This document shows positions 7,160-16,955 of a stretch of 64,000 bases of DNA, in pieces (within the stretch, counting starts at the first letter, position 1; every line of letters starts with the position of its first letter). The DNA is from Streptococcus sp. bf_0095. GTDB taxonomy: Bacteria; Bacillota; Bacilli; Lactobacillales; Streptococcaceae. The stretch spans positions 558,001 through 622,000 of the forward strand of contig NZ_RCYU01000001.1 in assembly GCF_004166885.1 (NCBI RefSeq), given 5' to 3'. The notes below the pieces were generated by a model, which ran no database searches, was not told where the DNA came from, and was given only the letters and a program-made list of their open reading frames with translations. The translations under genes were made by a program, and so were the position numbers.

Positions 7160-7178
7160 ATCGCGGTTAAACCGTGAT
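7160..7178. promoter_or_regulatory. CI operator candidate 1
   Basis: The imperfect palindrome ATCGCGGTTAAACCGTGAT is centred on CGGTTAAACCG. It shares ACGGTT/AACCGT half-sites with the site at 7232-7246 in the same divergent region. Confidence 0.65.
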
Positions 7179-7231
7179 GTTAATAAAAAAATACGTTTTT
7201 TTTATTTTTTTATCATTCTTCTTTACTTTTT

Positions 7232-7246
7232 TACGTTTTAACCGTA
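7232..7246. promoter_or_regulatory. CI operator candidate 2
   Basis: TACGTTTTAACCGTA is a palindrome with the same AACCGT half-site as operator 1, placed about 25 bp before the repressor start. This suggests autoregulation of the repressor. Confidence 0.65.
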
Positions 7247-7271
7247 GAATATAATAAAAGGAGCGATTTTT

Positions 7272-8033
7272 ATGGCATTAGGAAATAAAGAGATTATGTC
7301 TCGAAATATAAAATACTACCTTCAAAAATATGGCAAAACTAGAAATGACCTAGTAGCTGATTTGAACTTGAAGTATATGACAGTTTCTGACTGGATAAAT
7401 GGTAAAACATATCCGCGGATTGACAAAATAGAAATGCTTGCAAATTACTTCGGTGTGATGAAATCAGATCTTGTTGAAGATCGTTCAGCAACACAAAATA
7501 TTGTTGAGAATCGTATCGTTGACAAAATTGTTAATACAGTTAAAGAACTCGACCCAGAACCATACCAGCGCAATGTACTAACTTACGCAGAAGGACAACT
7601 TGAAGAGCAAAAACAAGCTAAGAAGAGACTAGCTGAAGTCCATGATTTGGTCGTCGAATATATTACATACAACTACTACGATCAGCCTGTTTCTGCTGGT
7701 ACAGGACAATATTTGAATGAAGTACAGATAGAGACAATCCAACTACCTGTGAAGGTAGATGCTGACTTTGTTTGTCCGATTGACGGAGATTCGATGGAGC
7801 CCGATTATAAATCTGGGGATTATGTCTTTGTTAAATTGACGGTAGAGCTTCCAAGTGGTACGGTTGGAGTATTTGACTACGAGGGAGAAGCCTATATCAA
7901 ACAGCTTATTATAGAGAAAGATAAGGCCTATCTGAGAAGTTTCAATAAGAAATACAAAGATATACCGATTGATTCAAACAGTGATTTTAGGATCATCGGT
8001 AAAGTCGTGGATGTGTATAGAGAAGAAAAATAA
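7272..8033 (+). CDS. CI-like repressor with LexA/S24 autocleavage domain
   Basis: This 253 aa repressor has an N-terminal XRE helix-turn-helix (about residues 10-65, with LKYMTVSDWINGKTYP), a helical linker, and a C-terminal S24/LexA domain (about 140-250). The autocleavage parts are all visible: an Ala-Gly site (SAGTG, A142-G143), Ser174 in GDSMEP and Lys210 in AYIKQL, with spacing close to that of LexA. It should therefore respond to RecA after DNA damage. SD AAAGGAG precedes the ATG. Palindromes at 7160-7178 and 7232-7246 are the likely operators. It appears to lead a short operon with the MazF-like gene and perhaps the integrase. Confidence 0.9.
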   Translation: MALGNKEIMSRNIKYYLQKYGKTRNDLVADLNLKYMTVSDWINGKTYPRIDKIEMLANYFGVMKSDLVEDRSATQNIVENRIVDKIVNTVKELDPEPYQRNVLTYAEGQLEEQKQAKKRLAEVHDLVVEYITYNYYDQPVSAGTGQYLNEVQIETIQLPVKVDADFVCPIDGDSMEPDYKSGDYVFVKLTVELPSGTVGVFDYEGEAYIKQLIIEKDKAYLRSFNKKYKDIPIDSNSDFRIIGKVVDVYREEK

Positions 8034-8086
8034 AAACCATCGTGAATTAAATGATGGTGGTTGACGAATAGGAGTGATCAATTTAC

Positions 8087-8902
8087 ATGAATGACAATGA
8101 ACATAAACGAAAATTAACGGCTTCTAGAGATATACTACTTAACGTGGCTCTGAATCCGCACAACCCAAAATTCCTCTCTTTACCACAACACGAAGTTCTT
8201 CGTGCCAAAATTTTTCGTTCTGAAAACAATAATAAACAGAAAAAGTTTATTAGATATAAAAGAGGAACTATTGTATTTATACATTTTGGAATAAATACAG
8301 GTACAGAGTTCTCAAACTCTCACTTCGGAATAGTGCTAGACAAAGACGATCATCCTAAACAAGGAAAGCTGACCATTCTTCCACTTACTTCAAAAAGCGG
8401 GAAACAAAATATTTCGATTGGGAAAGCTATCTTTTCTGGAATTATGAATGATGCTGAAAAACAAGTGAAAAAGATGCAAGAAATCTTGAATATGACTTTT
8501 GACCTTGAACGTTTACATTATTCATTACCAAAACCTCCTAGTCACTTCCATATGGGGGAGAATCACCCTAATTATAAGGATTGGCATGAATATTATAATC
8601 GACACGATCCAGATGGCAAACATATACCGGTTGCTAATGTCACAATAAAGCAATGGATCCAATCAGATTTAGATAAGATTAATCATTTGAAGAAGCTATA
8701 TCGAAATTACAACAAGGTTTCTTATGCAAAGATTGATTCTATTACTTCAGTCAGTAAATTAAAAATTGCGAAACCAATAAACGATTTGGATCCTGTTGGG
8801 AAAATTCAATTAAGCAAAGAGACGATGGACGAAATAGACCAAGCTCTTGCAAGAAAATTGTTATCTGGTCCTTGGAGACGTGTTGACAAACAAACAGAAT
8901 AG
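8087..8902 (+). CDS. PemK/MazF-like protein with long insertion
   Basis: The 271 aa protein contains a MazF-type beta-barrel start (KRGTIVFIHFGINTGTEFSN followed by SHFGIVLDKDD and LTILPLTSKSG). After an insertion of about 100 residues comes the closing strand and helix region (YAKIDSITSVSKLKI). Ordinary MazF toxins are about 110 aa, so this is the enlarged form seen in phage lysogeny modules. MazF proteins are sequence-specific RNases. No antitoxin-like gene adjoins it; a short hairpin (ACCATC/GATGGT, 8036-8058) is all that separates it from the repressor gene. It may be a regulated RNase or a phage-exclusion factor, and catalytic activity is not shown. Confidence 0.7.
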   Translation: MNDNEHKRKLTASRDILLNVALNPHNPKFLSLPQHEVLRAKIFRSENNNKQKKFIRYKRGTIVFIHFGINTGTEFSNSHFGIVLDKDDHPKQGKLTILPLTSKSGKQNISIGKAIFSGIMNDAEKQVKKMQEILNMTFDLERLHYSLPKPPSHFHMGENHPNYKDWHEYYNRHDPDGKHIPVANVTIKQWIQSDLDKINHLKKLYRNYNKVSYAKIDSITSVSKLKIAKPINDLDPVGKIQLSKETMDEIDQALARKLLSGPWRRVDKQTE

Positions 8903-8981
8903 TGTTAAGATAATGGTGTAATCTTGGCAAGGTATCTTGCCATTGAGGAATTATTTTGTGTCCAAAAGGACTCACTGATAG

Positions 8982-9010
8982 CACCTGTCTTAAAGGATAG
9001 GTGTTTTTGT
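8982..9010 (+). terminator. Terminator after the MazF-like gene
   Basis: Stem CACCTGTC (8982-8989) with GATAGGTG (8996-9003), followed by TTTTTG. A second stem (TCCCCACA 9031-9038 with TGTGAGGA 9057-9064) lies before the integrase. Confidence 0.7.
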
Positions 9011-9140
9011 TTTCTATAAAAAGAAAAAAATCCCCACAATCGCCTGCAAGCTAAAATGTGAGGATGTGCTGTATAGAAAGAATGGCATTAAAAAGCCCTC
9101 TTTACTATACCCATTTTAACAAGAAATGAGGTGAAAATCA

Positions 9141-10244
9141 ATGATCAAAAAATATAAAAAAGGTGATGGTTTCGCCTACTATTTTAAAGCCTATCATGGA
9201 ATTGATCCATTGACTGGCAAGAAGATTGTTACTCTTAGACGTGGCTTTAAAACCGAACGAGAAGCTAGACTGGCTGAAGCTAAGTGTTTATCTGATTATG
9301 AGAAGAAAACCTTTAGAAGCAGAAATACCACTACTACTTTTAATCAGGTATATGAAACTTGGAAAGAGCATTATAGAAATACTGTAAAAGAATCAACCTA
9401 TGTTAGCCAAATCGACAAAGCAGACAGACTTATTATCCCTCATTTTGGAGACAAACCTATAAATAAAATAAGTTTGGCCATGTGCCAAACTCAGGTTAAT
9501 AAATGGGCTGAAGAATATAAGCGTTTTTTCGGTATCATCAGCATTGCTAATCAGATATTTGATTATGCAATATCTATGGAATTGATTGATAGTAACCCTA
9601 TGAGAAAGACTCTTAAGCCAAAACGACAAAAAAATAATACAAATGAACTTGAAAAGTTCTACAACAAAGAAGAACTTAAGGAATTTTTTAAAATCGTTAA
9701 AGGCTTCGACGATAATGAAATGATGACGTATTTTAGATTACTAGCTTTTACCGGAATGCGAAAGAATGAAATTAGCGCTCTAAGATGGTCTGATATCGAT
9801 TTTAAAAAAGGGCAGATTACTGTCAATCAAACCTTGGCCAAGGGTGAAGATAATAAACTTATCTTTCAAACTCCAAAGACAAAAAAGAGTGCCCGAACAA
9901 TTACCCTCGATTCAAAAACAATCAAGGTTTTAAAAGATTGGCACAAGTATAGTACAAAAGGACTTCTTTTTAAAAATGATAATGGAGAACCCAAGAGTGT
10001 TGTCCATGTCAACAATATGTTGAACAGAATCTGGAGGAAGTACCCTGATTTCAAACGAATCACACCTCATGGATTTAGGCATACACACTGCTCTCTACTC
10101 TTCGAAGCTGGTGCTACTATCAAGGAAGTCCAGGAAAGACTCGGTCATGAGAATATTCAAACCACTATGGACATCTATGCTCACGTCACCCAAAAAGCAA
10201 AGGATGAAGTAGCTGACAAGTTCGCTTCTTACATTGGTTTTTGA
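9141..10244 (+). CDS. int: Phage-type tyrosine integrase
   Basis: At 367 aa this is a full-length tyrosine recombinase. An AP2-like arm-binding start (GDGFAYYFKAYHGIDPLTGK) and a SAM-like core-binding region (about 60-150) precede the catalytic domain (about 165-360). The catalytic set is complete: Arg in TGMRKNEI, His-x-x-Arg in HGFRHTH, His in LGHENIQ and the Tyr nucleophile in TTMDIYAHV. SD GAGGTG precedes the ATG. It lies at the right edge of the foreign segment, next to the rpmA terminator, so the attachment site is probably within 10245-10330. The enzyme looks intact although the rest of the element is reduced. Confidence 0.93.
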   Translation: MIKKYKKGDGFAYYFKAYHGIDPLTGKKIVTLRRGFKTEREARLAEAKCLSDYEKKTFRSRNTTTTFNQVYETWKEHYRNTVKESTYVSQIDKADRLIIPHFGDKPINKISLAMCQTQVNKWAEEYKRFFGIISIANQIFDYAISMELIDSNPMRKTLKPKRQKNNTNELEKFYNKEELKEFFKIVKGFDDNEMMTYFRLLAFTGMRKNEISALRWSDIDFKKGQITVNQTLAKGEDNKLIFQTPKTKKSARTITLDSKTIKVLKDWHKYSTKGLLFKNDNGEPKSVVHVNNMLNRIWRKYPDFKRITPHGFRHTHCSLLFEAGATIKEVQERLGHENIQTTMDIYAHVTQKAKDEVADKFASYIGF

Positions 10245-10272
10245 AATATGGGTATCAGCGTGGGTATCAAAA

Positions 10273-10306
10273 CAAAAAAAGAGGCTCTCCGAAAACTCGG
10301 AAAGCC
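10273..10306 (-). terminator. Terminator of the rplU-prp-rpmA operon
   Basis: Stem GGCTCTCCGA (10283-10292) with TCGGAAAGCC (10297-10306), and a seven-T run on the minus strand. It lies at the junction with the integrated element. Confidence 0.8.
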
Positions 10307-10329
10307 TTATTTAATGCTACTTAGAGCGA

Positions 10330-10623
10330 TTATTTAGCGATTGGGTAAACAGAAACTTGTTTCTTATCGCGACCTTTGCGTTCGAAGCGTACTACGCCTT
10401 CAACTTTAGCGAACAAAGTATCGTCTCCACCACGTCCAACGTTCACACCTGGGTAGATGTGAGTACCGCGTTGACGGTAAAGGATAGATCCACCTGTTAC
10501 AGTTTGTCCATCAGCTGCTTTAGCTCCAAGACGTTTTGCTTGTGAATCACGTCCGTTTGATGTAGAACCTCCACCTTTTTTGTGGGCGAAAAGTTGCAAG
10601 TTAGCAAGATTCAATTTCAACAT
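10330..10623 (-). CDS. rpmA: 50S ribosomal protein L27
   Basis: The 97 aa L27 precursor begins [20 protein letters not shown]. The extra N-terminal peptide up to the Phe is the firmicute extension that Prp removes (cleavage before AHKKGG). The mature N-terminus reaches the peptidyl-transferase centre. The Prp gene lies 16 bp upstream in the same operon. Confidence 0.97.
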   Translation of the reverse strand: MLKLNLANLQLFAHKKGGGSTSNGRDSQAKRLGAKAADGQTVTGGSILYRQRGTHIYPGVNVGRGGDDTLFAKVEGVVRFERKGRDKKQVSVYPIAK

Positions 10624-10639
10624 AATTGTTTTCCTCCAG

Positions 10640-10984
10640 TTAGTTTTCTGTGATAACTCTTGTTTGGACGAACTCCGATGAGTTCTCCGATAAGTTTGCC
10701 ATCCCTAAGAAAAATGATTCAAAGAATAGTTGGGTCATTTCTCTTTGATGAGGTGGAATGTCTGTCGGGATTGTGACCCGCATGAAGCCACCCTCTTCTT
10801 CGTTTAATTCTAGTTCCGGTTCATAGCCTGCAAATTTCTCAACTGAGTTGACAAAGTTAATGGCAAGCGTAGAAACCGATGCACACACGACATCTAAGCC
10901 GTATTCGCCACTTTCGGCGTGACCAGTAATTTCTGCACTCCTCAGCTCGCCATCTTCGGCTCGTTCAAAGACTGCTTGTATCAT
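10640..10984 (-). CDS. prp: Ribosomal-processing cysteine protease Prp
   Basis: This 114 aa protein has the Prp catalytic segment [18 protein letters not shown], which carries the His (about residue 21) and Cys (about 34) dyad. Prp cuts the N-terminal extension from L27, an essential step in firmicutes with this L27 form. It sits between rplU and rpmA, so enzyme and substrate are made together. Confidence 0.95.
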   Translation of the reverse strand: MIQAVFERAEDGELRSAEITGHAESGEYGLDVVCASVSTLAINFVNSVEKFAGYEPELELNEEEGGFMRVTIPTDIPPHQREMTQLFFESFFLGMANLSENSSEFVQTRVITEN

Positions 10985-10999
10985 GTGTTCTCCTAAAAA

Positions 11000-11314
11000 T
11001 TAAGCGTTGATTGCGTTGATGACAACTTTAGTGTAAGGTTGACGGTGACCTTGTTTACGGTGGCTACCTTTTTTAGGTTTGTACTTGTAAGTAACAACTT
11101 TCTTTTGTTTTCCTTGTTTTTCAACAGTTCCAACAACAGTAGCTCCTGAAACAAGTGGAGTTCCGACAACAGTGTTTTCACCACCAACAAGAACAACTTC
11201 GTTAAATGTAACTTCTTGACCAGCTTCAACGTTCAATTTTTCAACGTAAACTGCTTGACCAACTTCAACTTTAACTTGTTTTCCGCCAGTTTTAATGATT
11301 GCGTATGTGCTCAT
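11000..11314 (-). CDS. rplU: 50S ribosomal protein L21
   Basis: At 104 aa it has normal L21 size, opening [19 protein letters not shown] and ending in the basic [16 protein letters not shown] region that contacts 23S rRNA. It is the first gene of the rplU-prp-rpmA operon. An SD (AGGAGG) lies before the ATG, and the long untranslated leader upstream is probably regulatory. Confidence 0.97.
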   Translation of the reverse strand: MSTYAIIKTGGKQVKVEVGQAVYVEKLNVEAGQEVTFNEVVLVGGENTVVGTPLVSGATVVGTVEKQGKQKKVVTYKYKPKKGSHRKQGHRQPYTKVVINAINA

Positions 11315-11447
11315 TATGCACCTCCTATGTATTTTTGGGTTTCCCCGTATTTTGTGAAGACTCGCCTAGCATCGTGGGACGAACCACTTAAGCTCAAAGG
11401 ATGAGCAACGATGATCGAGCGGTTGCACAGGCATGTGCATAGTCAAC
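11315..11447 (-). ncRNA. Putative L21 mRNA leader
   Basis: About 130 nt of non-coding leader separate the promoter from rplU. It can form short hairpins, for example GCACATGCCTGTGC and CGGGGAAACCC near the gene. Firmicute rplU genes commonly carry an autoregulatory L21 leader in this position. Assignment is by position and structure, not by an alignment. Confidence 0.5.
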
Positions 11448-11453
11448 TCTCTA

Positions 11454-11482
11454 AGTATATCACTTCTATCAGACAAAGACAA
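11454..11482 (-). promoter_or_regulatory. Promoter of the rplU operon
   Basis: On the minus strand, TTGTCT (11477-11482) and TATACT (11454-11459) are separated by 17 bp. Confidence 0.65.
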
Positions 11483-11601
11483 GTATTTTTGTTCCTTGAA
11501 AACGGATTTTCATCATTTAATGATAAAAATAGAGGAAAACAAGCGTTTTCCCCTTTTTCATCGATTGGTCTTGCTGATTCTTCAAGCAATCTCAATGGAT
11601 C

Positions 11602-12822
11602 TTACAACAAATCCTCAATCAGCTCGTCAACTTCATCAGTCTCTGCTTGTGGTCTGATCTCAGTAATCATGATGCCTGCTACCGCACGCTCCACCAAGGC
11701 TTCCACGTCCATGCGTTCTTCATACTTCTCCGCATTTTTTAGTTTTGGATTGGTCTTTGGACGGTCTGGTGCAAAGATGGTACAGCAATCTTCGAAAGGC
11801 TGGATAGAGATTTCAAAGGTGTCGATGGCCTGGGCGATGTCAATAATCTCCAACTTGTCCATAGTCACCACTGGACGAATGACGGGCGTATTGGTCACGG
11901 CATTGATAGCCTGCATGCTCTCTAGCGTTTGGCTAGCTACCTGACCAAGACTTTCCCCATTGATGATGACTAGGCCTCCACGGATTTGACGGATACGGTC
12001 TGTAATGCGCATCATAAAGCGACGGGTCAGGGTCATGAGATAAGCTTCCGGCGCCTTGGCTTTAATCTCTTCTTGAATCTCAGTAAAAGGTACTTCGATA
12101 AACTGGATATTGCCCCCAAACTTGGTCAATTTACGAGTTAAATCGTGGGCTTTTTTCAGCGCACCCGGGCTGGTATAAGGCGGGCTAGCAAAGTGGACCG
12201 CCTCGATGTCCACACCACGCTTCAAGGCTAGGTAACCCGCTACTGGAGAATCAATCCCACCAGATAGCATGAGCATGCCTTTACCAGACGTCCCAACTGG
12301 CAGACCACCTGCTCCCTTAATGGTTTCATAAGAGATATAGGCTGCTTCTTCCCGGATCTCTACTTGGAGGTTGATATCCGGTTTTTTCATTTGGGCTTGG
12401 ATACTTGGGATCGCTTCAAAGACAGCGCCACCCAAGGTTTGGTTGAGCTCACGGCTATCCAACTCAAAAGAATGGTCACTTCGTCTGCTGGAAATCTTGA
12501 AGGTCATCCCTTCTTGGTAAATATCCTGCATGATTTCTTGAACGGCTGAAATCAAGGCTGGGACTGATTTTTCAATCTTGTAAACGGGTGAAAAATTTTG
12601 AATCCCGAAGACCTGTTTGAGGGATTCAGCTACCTGTTCATAATCCGTTCCATTTAGATAGGCATGGGCCCGGTCCCGATCGGCTGTCACTTTGACAGCT
12701 GGGTAAATGGACAAGACATCTGAGATATTATTACGCAATTTATTAATAAAGCGCATCCGGTTCTTTCCTTTAGTAGAAAGCTCCCCATAGCGGATCATAA
12801 TTTCTGAATAAGTTAATGGCAT
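11602..12822 (-). CDS. thiI: tRNA 4-thiouridine synthase ThiI
   Basis: The 406 aa protein has an N-terminal ferredoxin-like/THUMP region (about residues 1-165) and a PP-loop ATPase domain (about 170-400) with the motif [12 protein letters not shown]. It ends without the rhodanese domain found in enterobacterial ThiI, as is usual in firmicutes. The enzyme adenylates and thiolates U8 of tRNAs. It lies 21 bp downstream of a cysteine desulfurase gene, the expected sulfur donor. Confidence 0.93.
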   Translation of the reverse strand: MPLTYSEIMIRYGELSTKGKNRMRFINKLRNNISDVLSIYPAVKVTADRDRAHAYLNGTDYEQVAESLKQVFGIQNFSPVYKIEKSVPALISAVQEIMQDIYQEGMTFKISSRRSDHSFELDSRELNQTLGGAVFEAIPSIQAQMKKPDINLQVEIREEAAYISYETIKGAGGLPVGTSGKGMLMLSGGIDSPVAGYLALKRGVDIEAVHFASPPYTSPGALKKAHDLTRKLTKFGGNIQFIEVPFTEIQEEIKAKAPEAYLMTLTRRFMMRITDRIRQIRGGLVIINGESLGQVASQTLESMQAINAVTNTPVIRPVVTMDKLEIIDIAQAIDTFEISIQPFEDCCTIFAPDRPKTNPKLKNAEKYEERMDVEALVERAVAGIMITEIRPQAETDEVDELIEDLL

Positions 12823-12843
12823 AGTAACTTCCTTTTCTTTTCC

Positions 12844-13986
12844 TTAACGCACCTTTCGCGTCTTTTCATAGATCAGTTTGAACTTGGTCAAAAATTGCTC
12901 GACCTGACTCATGTCATTTTCGAGATCGAGGCTAAGACGGACAGCTGTTTGCGCCAGAGCCTTATCGACTCCCATAGCGATCAGGGTTCCAGCTGGTTTG
13001 CCAGCCTTGGAAGAACAGGCAGAGGTTGTCGAGATATAAATCTCATACTCTTCGAAAGCGTGGACGATGACTTCTCCTCGCACTCCCTTAATACCAAAAG
13101 TTAAGATATGGGGTGCAAAGCCCTCATCTCCTGAGAAGACAGTCACATCTGGGTAATGAGTTAATTCCTCACGAATGACTTCCTTCAACTGATGGCATTT
13201 ACGCTCAAAATCCTCTTGACGCTCCATCGCCAAGCGCAAGGCCTTGGCAGTCGCTGCAATTCCAGCTAAGTTCTCAGTCGTCGAACGAAGGTCCTTTTCT
13301 TGTCCGCCACCTGTTAAGAGGGGACTGATCTTTTTGCCTTCTTTGAGATAGAGGAAACCAACCCCACGAAGTCCATGGAACTTGTGACTGGAGAAGGTCG
13401 CTAGATCCACCCGTTCTGGCAAATAGAGAGCGGTTGAAACCTTAGCCAGCGCCTGAACCCCATCGACATGGAAAGTGATGGTCGGACGATCCGCCAATAG
13501 GTCTGCAATAGCTTGAATCGGCTGGATAGAACCCACTTCATTATTGACAGCCATGATCGAAACGAGGGTTGTATCCGGACGCAAGAGTTTTTCCAGCTCT
13601 TCTACTTGGACAAAGCCATGCGCATCGACTGGAGCAATATCCACTTCAAATCCTTGACCTTGTAGCCAAAGGGCCGATTCCTTCACAGCTGGATGCTCAA
13701 TAGCTGAGACAATGATATGCTTGCCATAAGGAGCTTTTTCAAAAGCAACTCCCTTGATCGCCCAGTTGTCTCCTTCAGTCCCACCTGAGGTGAAATAGAT
13801 TTCTTCTGCTTTCTTGCCTAGGAGGGAAGCAATCTGCTTGCGGGATGCCTCCAAGATCCGGGTCGCTTGACTTCCCAGGTTGTGCAAGCTAGATGGATTG
13901 CCCCAAATTTTGCTTGCGACTTCCGTGTAGGTAGCCAAGGCCTCGGGATAAGGTTTGGTTGTTGCTGAATTATCAAAGTAAATCAT
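12844..13986 (-). CDS. Cysteine desulfurase (NifS/IscS family)
   Basis: The ATG at 13986 (MIYFDNSATTKPYPEAL) is chosen over an in-frame TTG 21 bp upstream because it has a GGAGA SD and the standard N-terminus; this gives 380 aa. PLP-enzyme features are visible: TSGGTEGDNWAI, the HVDGVQAL aspartate region and the Schiff-base lysine in FSSHKFHGLRGVGF. The active-site cysteine lies in STTSACSSKAGKP. It takes sulfur from cysteine as a persulfide. Its place before thiI suggests a dedicated sulfur donor for tRNA thiolation. Confidence 0.92.
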   Translation of the reverse strand: MIYFDNSATTKPYPEALATYTEVASKIWGNPSSLHNLGSQATRILEASRKQIASLLGKKAEEIYFTSGGTEGDNWAIKGVAFEKAPYGKHIIVSAIEHPAVKESALWLQGQGFEVDIAPVDAHGFVQVEELEKLLRPDTTLVSIMAVNNEVGSIQPIQAIADLLADRPTITFHVDGVQALAKVSTALYLPERVDLATFSSHKFHGLRGVGFLYLKEGKKISPLLTGGGQEKDLRSTTENLAGIAATAKALRLAMERQEDFERKCHQLKEVIREELTHYPDVTVFSGDEGFAPHILTFGIKGVRGEVIVHAFEEYEIYISTTSACSSKAGKPAGTLIAMGVDKALAQTAVRLSLDLENDMSQVEQFLTKFKLIYEKTRKVR

Positions 13987-14094
13987 CTTCCACTCTCTCC
14001 TAGTCAATTTTCAATCATCTTATTGTAACATTTATAGGTTGGAGGGACAAGGATTTGGCAGGCTTCATTTTGTTCCTAGTTTCAGACAGAAAAC

Positions 14095-14122
14095 TTGTAA
14101 ATTTTTCAAAATAGCTTATGAT
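14095..14122 (+). promoter_or_regulatory. Promoter candidate for the secreted-protein gene
   Basis: TTGTAA (14095-14100) and TATGAT (14117-14122) with a 16 bp spacer, about 100 bp before the ATG at 14225. Confidence 0.45.
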
Positions 14123-14224
14123 GAAGATGGAGAGTTTTGTAAAACGCTTACAAGACCCCCTGTTGTTTTTTATGACCTACTCAAGTCCAGAACTGGAACT
14201 GATTGAAGTTACAAGGAGACAAGC

Positions 14225-14788
14225 ATGAAACGACCGATCTATTTTTCCATTGCCCTAGGTGGAAGTCTTGCTCTTGGAGGACTGCTCACTGTCCTACCAC
14301 CACTTCCATTTTCCCTCCCTTCTGCCCGACTAGCCTGTCACGGTAAAGGACAGTGTGACCTACAACAGCCCTTGGAGAAGCCACCTTACTTTAGGGAAGA
14401 TGAAGGCAGCCTCCGCGAAATGAGCCTTATCCAACCAATCCCTGGTGAATCCGATAGCTACATCAAATTCAATTGCTTGGTCGAATACAATGGCTGGTTC
14501 CGTCGTATCATCCGTGTCAAAGATGTAAAAGTGATTTCAAAAACCAAGGAATTCAAGGGTAAGATTGACTACTCTATCCCGGATCCAAACAAGATAGAGG
14601 TTCAGGCGAACGGTCAGTTTATCTCTCCTAATGACTCCTCTAGTTTTAGTAACCATGAAATCATCAGCCAGCCTAGTCAAACAAACCAACCAATTTCCGT
14701 CTCTGAAAAAGAACAGGCAAACTTTGAAACGTCCTCTGAGGCAAGCGAGACTCAAAGCGTCCAGTTTGAAAGCAATTTGAAATTTTAA
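14225..14788 (+). CDS. Secreted or membrane-tethered protein of unknown function
   Basis: The 187 aa product begins with a basic residue pair and a hydrophobic stretch (FSIALGGSLALGGLLTVLPP), a signal peptide or anchor. The middle contains two cysteines close together (ACHGKGQC) and a region with NGWFRRIIRVKDVKVISKTK. The C-terminal 55 residues are Ser/Gln/Glu-rich and look disordered. SD AAGGAG precedes the ATG. I do not recognise the family. It reads divergently from the cysteine desulfurase gene and ends 100 bp before the DUF6556 gene. Confidence 0.75.
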   Translation: MKRPIYFSIALGGSLALGGLLTVLPPLPFSLPSARLACHGKGQCDLQQPLEKPPYFREDEGSLREMSLIQPIPGESDSYIKFNCLVEYNGWFRRIIRVKDVKVISKTKEFKGKIDYSIPDPNKIEVQANGQFISPNDSSSFSNHEIISQPSQTNQPISVSEKEQANFETSSEASETQSVQFESNLKF

Positions 14789-14890
14789 AAATCTCTTCCA
14801 TTTCTTCTTAGACATTTTCATAAAAATAACGTATAATGACTAAAGTGTTCACATAAAAGAACAAAAAATGAAATGAAGAGGAAATAGAAT

Positions 14891-15289
14891 ATGTCACAAT
14901 ACTCACGAAAAGAAAAACACCAAGACAGCAACAGACCATCAAGAAGCGAAAAAGTGAAACAGAGCCTTTCTTTATTCCAGATGATTGTCGCAACGATTGC
15001 TAGTCTTCTCGGTATTATCGTTACTTCCTTTACTATTTACAGTATCATGAAACCAACAGCTAAAACAGAGGAGAAAAAAGATGGCTCCACTAGCGTTGTT
15101 GTTGTCCATGAAAAGGATGGATCTGCTACTGATTCAAGTGCTACGGGAACAGATACCAGTGCTAGCAGTAGCCAAGCATCCGAAGCAAGCTCTGAACAAA
15201 CTGACTCGTCACAGGTAGAAACCAGTGCCAGTGAAGCTCCTGCAGACACAACACCGTCTGCTACGGATACCGAATCATCTGCTAATTAA
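14891..15289 (+). CDS. DUF6556-like single-span membrane protein
   Basis: This 132 aa protein has a charged cytoplasmic head (about residues 1-25), one membrane helix (about 28-52, MIVATIASLLGIIVTSFTIY) and an extracellular tail. The tail after about residue 70 is almost wholly Ser, Thr, Ala, Asp and Glu (for example TGTDTSASSSQASEASSEQT). It matches the streptococcal DUF6556 type, whose role is not known to me. SD GAAGAGGA precedes the ATG and a terminator follows the stop directly. Confidence 0.75.
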   Translation: MSQYSRKEKHQDSNRPSRSEKVKQSLSLFQMIVATIASLLGIIVTSFTIYSIMKPTAKTEEKKDGSTSVVVVHEKDGSATDSSATGTDTSASSSQASEASSEQTDSSQVETSASEAPADTTPSATDTESSAN

Positions 15290-15315
15290 TAAAAAGACCA
15301 GTTGGTCTTTTTATT
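15290..15315 (+). terminator. Terminator after the DUF6556 gene
   Basis: AAAAAGACCA/TGGTCTTTTT stem directly after the stop codon. Confidence 0.85.
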
Positions 15316-15336
15316 ATAGAAAAGAGTACTTTTAAA

Positions 15337-15475
15337 AAAACTTTCCTTAGGTGAGTACGGACGTCAGCGAACTTCGAAGAAGTTCCATGACTTAGTTTTG
15401 GACCTAAGGTTCCAAAACTCCCGAGTGCTTGAAACATTATTGTTTCAAGCACTTTTCTCACAGCGGAAAGTTTTA
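15337..15475 (+). repeat. R1 structured repeat, copy 2
   Basis: Core CTTTCC 15341 to GGAAAG 15470, closed by AAAACTTTCC/GGAAAGTTTT. Hairpin two reads AGTTTTGGA/TCCAAAACT and hairpin three GTGCTTGAAACA/TGTTTCAAGCAC. The rest of the gap to 15590 is AT-rich with nothing else identified. Confidence 0.85.
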
Positions 15476-15589
15476 TAACTACATAAATGAATCAAACCAT
15501 CAAACATCACCTTTTTAAAAAAATTAACTAGTTATTTTATCAAAAAAAGTTTGTATGCATTCTAAAAAACAGTATAGTCTATTTTAAAA

Positions 15590-15634
15590 ATATAGAAAAG
15601 CCTCTGTCGACCAGAAATCCTGATCAACAGAGGC
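15590..15634 (-). terminator. Terminator of the rfb genes
   Basis: GCCTCTGT (15600-15607) pairs with ACAGAGGC (15627-15634), with T-rich sequence beyond on the minus strand. It lies 6 bp past the rfbB stop. Confidence 0.75.
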
Positions 15635-15640
15635 TAATTT

Positions 15641-16711
<1,071 letters not shown>

Positions 16712-16738
16712 TTAATCGTTCCTTAAATCAATCTTTTT

Positions 16739-16875
16739 TTAGCTTTCCTTAGGTGAGTACGGACGTCAGCGAACTTCGAAGAAGTTCCATGACTAAGTTT
16801 TGAGCCTAGTGTCTCAAAACTTCCGAGCACCTGAAATATTATGGTTCAGGTGCTTTTCTCACGGCGGAAAGCTAA
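16739..16875 (+). repeat. R1 structured repeat, copy 3 (between rfbC and rfbB)
   Basis: Core CTTTCC 16743 to GGAAAG 16871. Here the outer pairs change together (TTAGCTTTCC/GGAAAGCTAA against AAACTTTCC/GGAAAGTTT elsewhere). Hairpin two is AGTTTTGAG/CTCAAAACT and hairpin three CACCTGAA/TTCAGGTG. The copy is read in antisense if rfbA-C-B is one transcript. Confidence 0.85.
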
Positions 16876-16955
16876 GCATATAGCTCGCTTCGCTCGTTTA
16901 TAGCAAAGCTAAAAACTATATAATGATGTACTTGATTGTTTTAAGAGCTTCATTT

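Noticed and set aside
4047-10280. Direct repeat ACAAAAAAA at both edges of the foreign segment as an attachment core
   Set aside because: Nine A-rich bases are expected by chance here, and no longer match links the edges. The left end was probably rearranged with the IS remnant.
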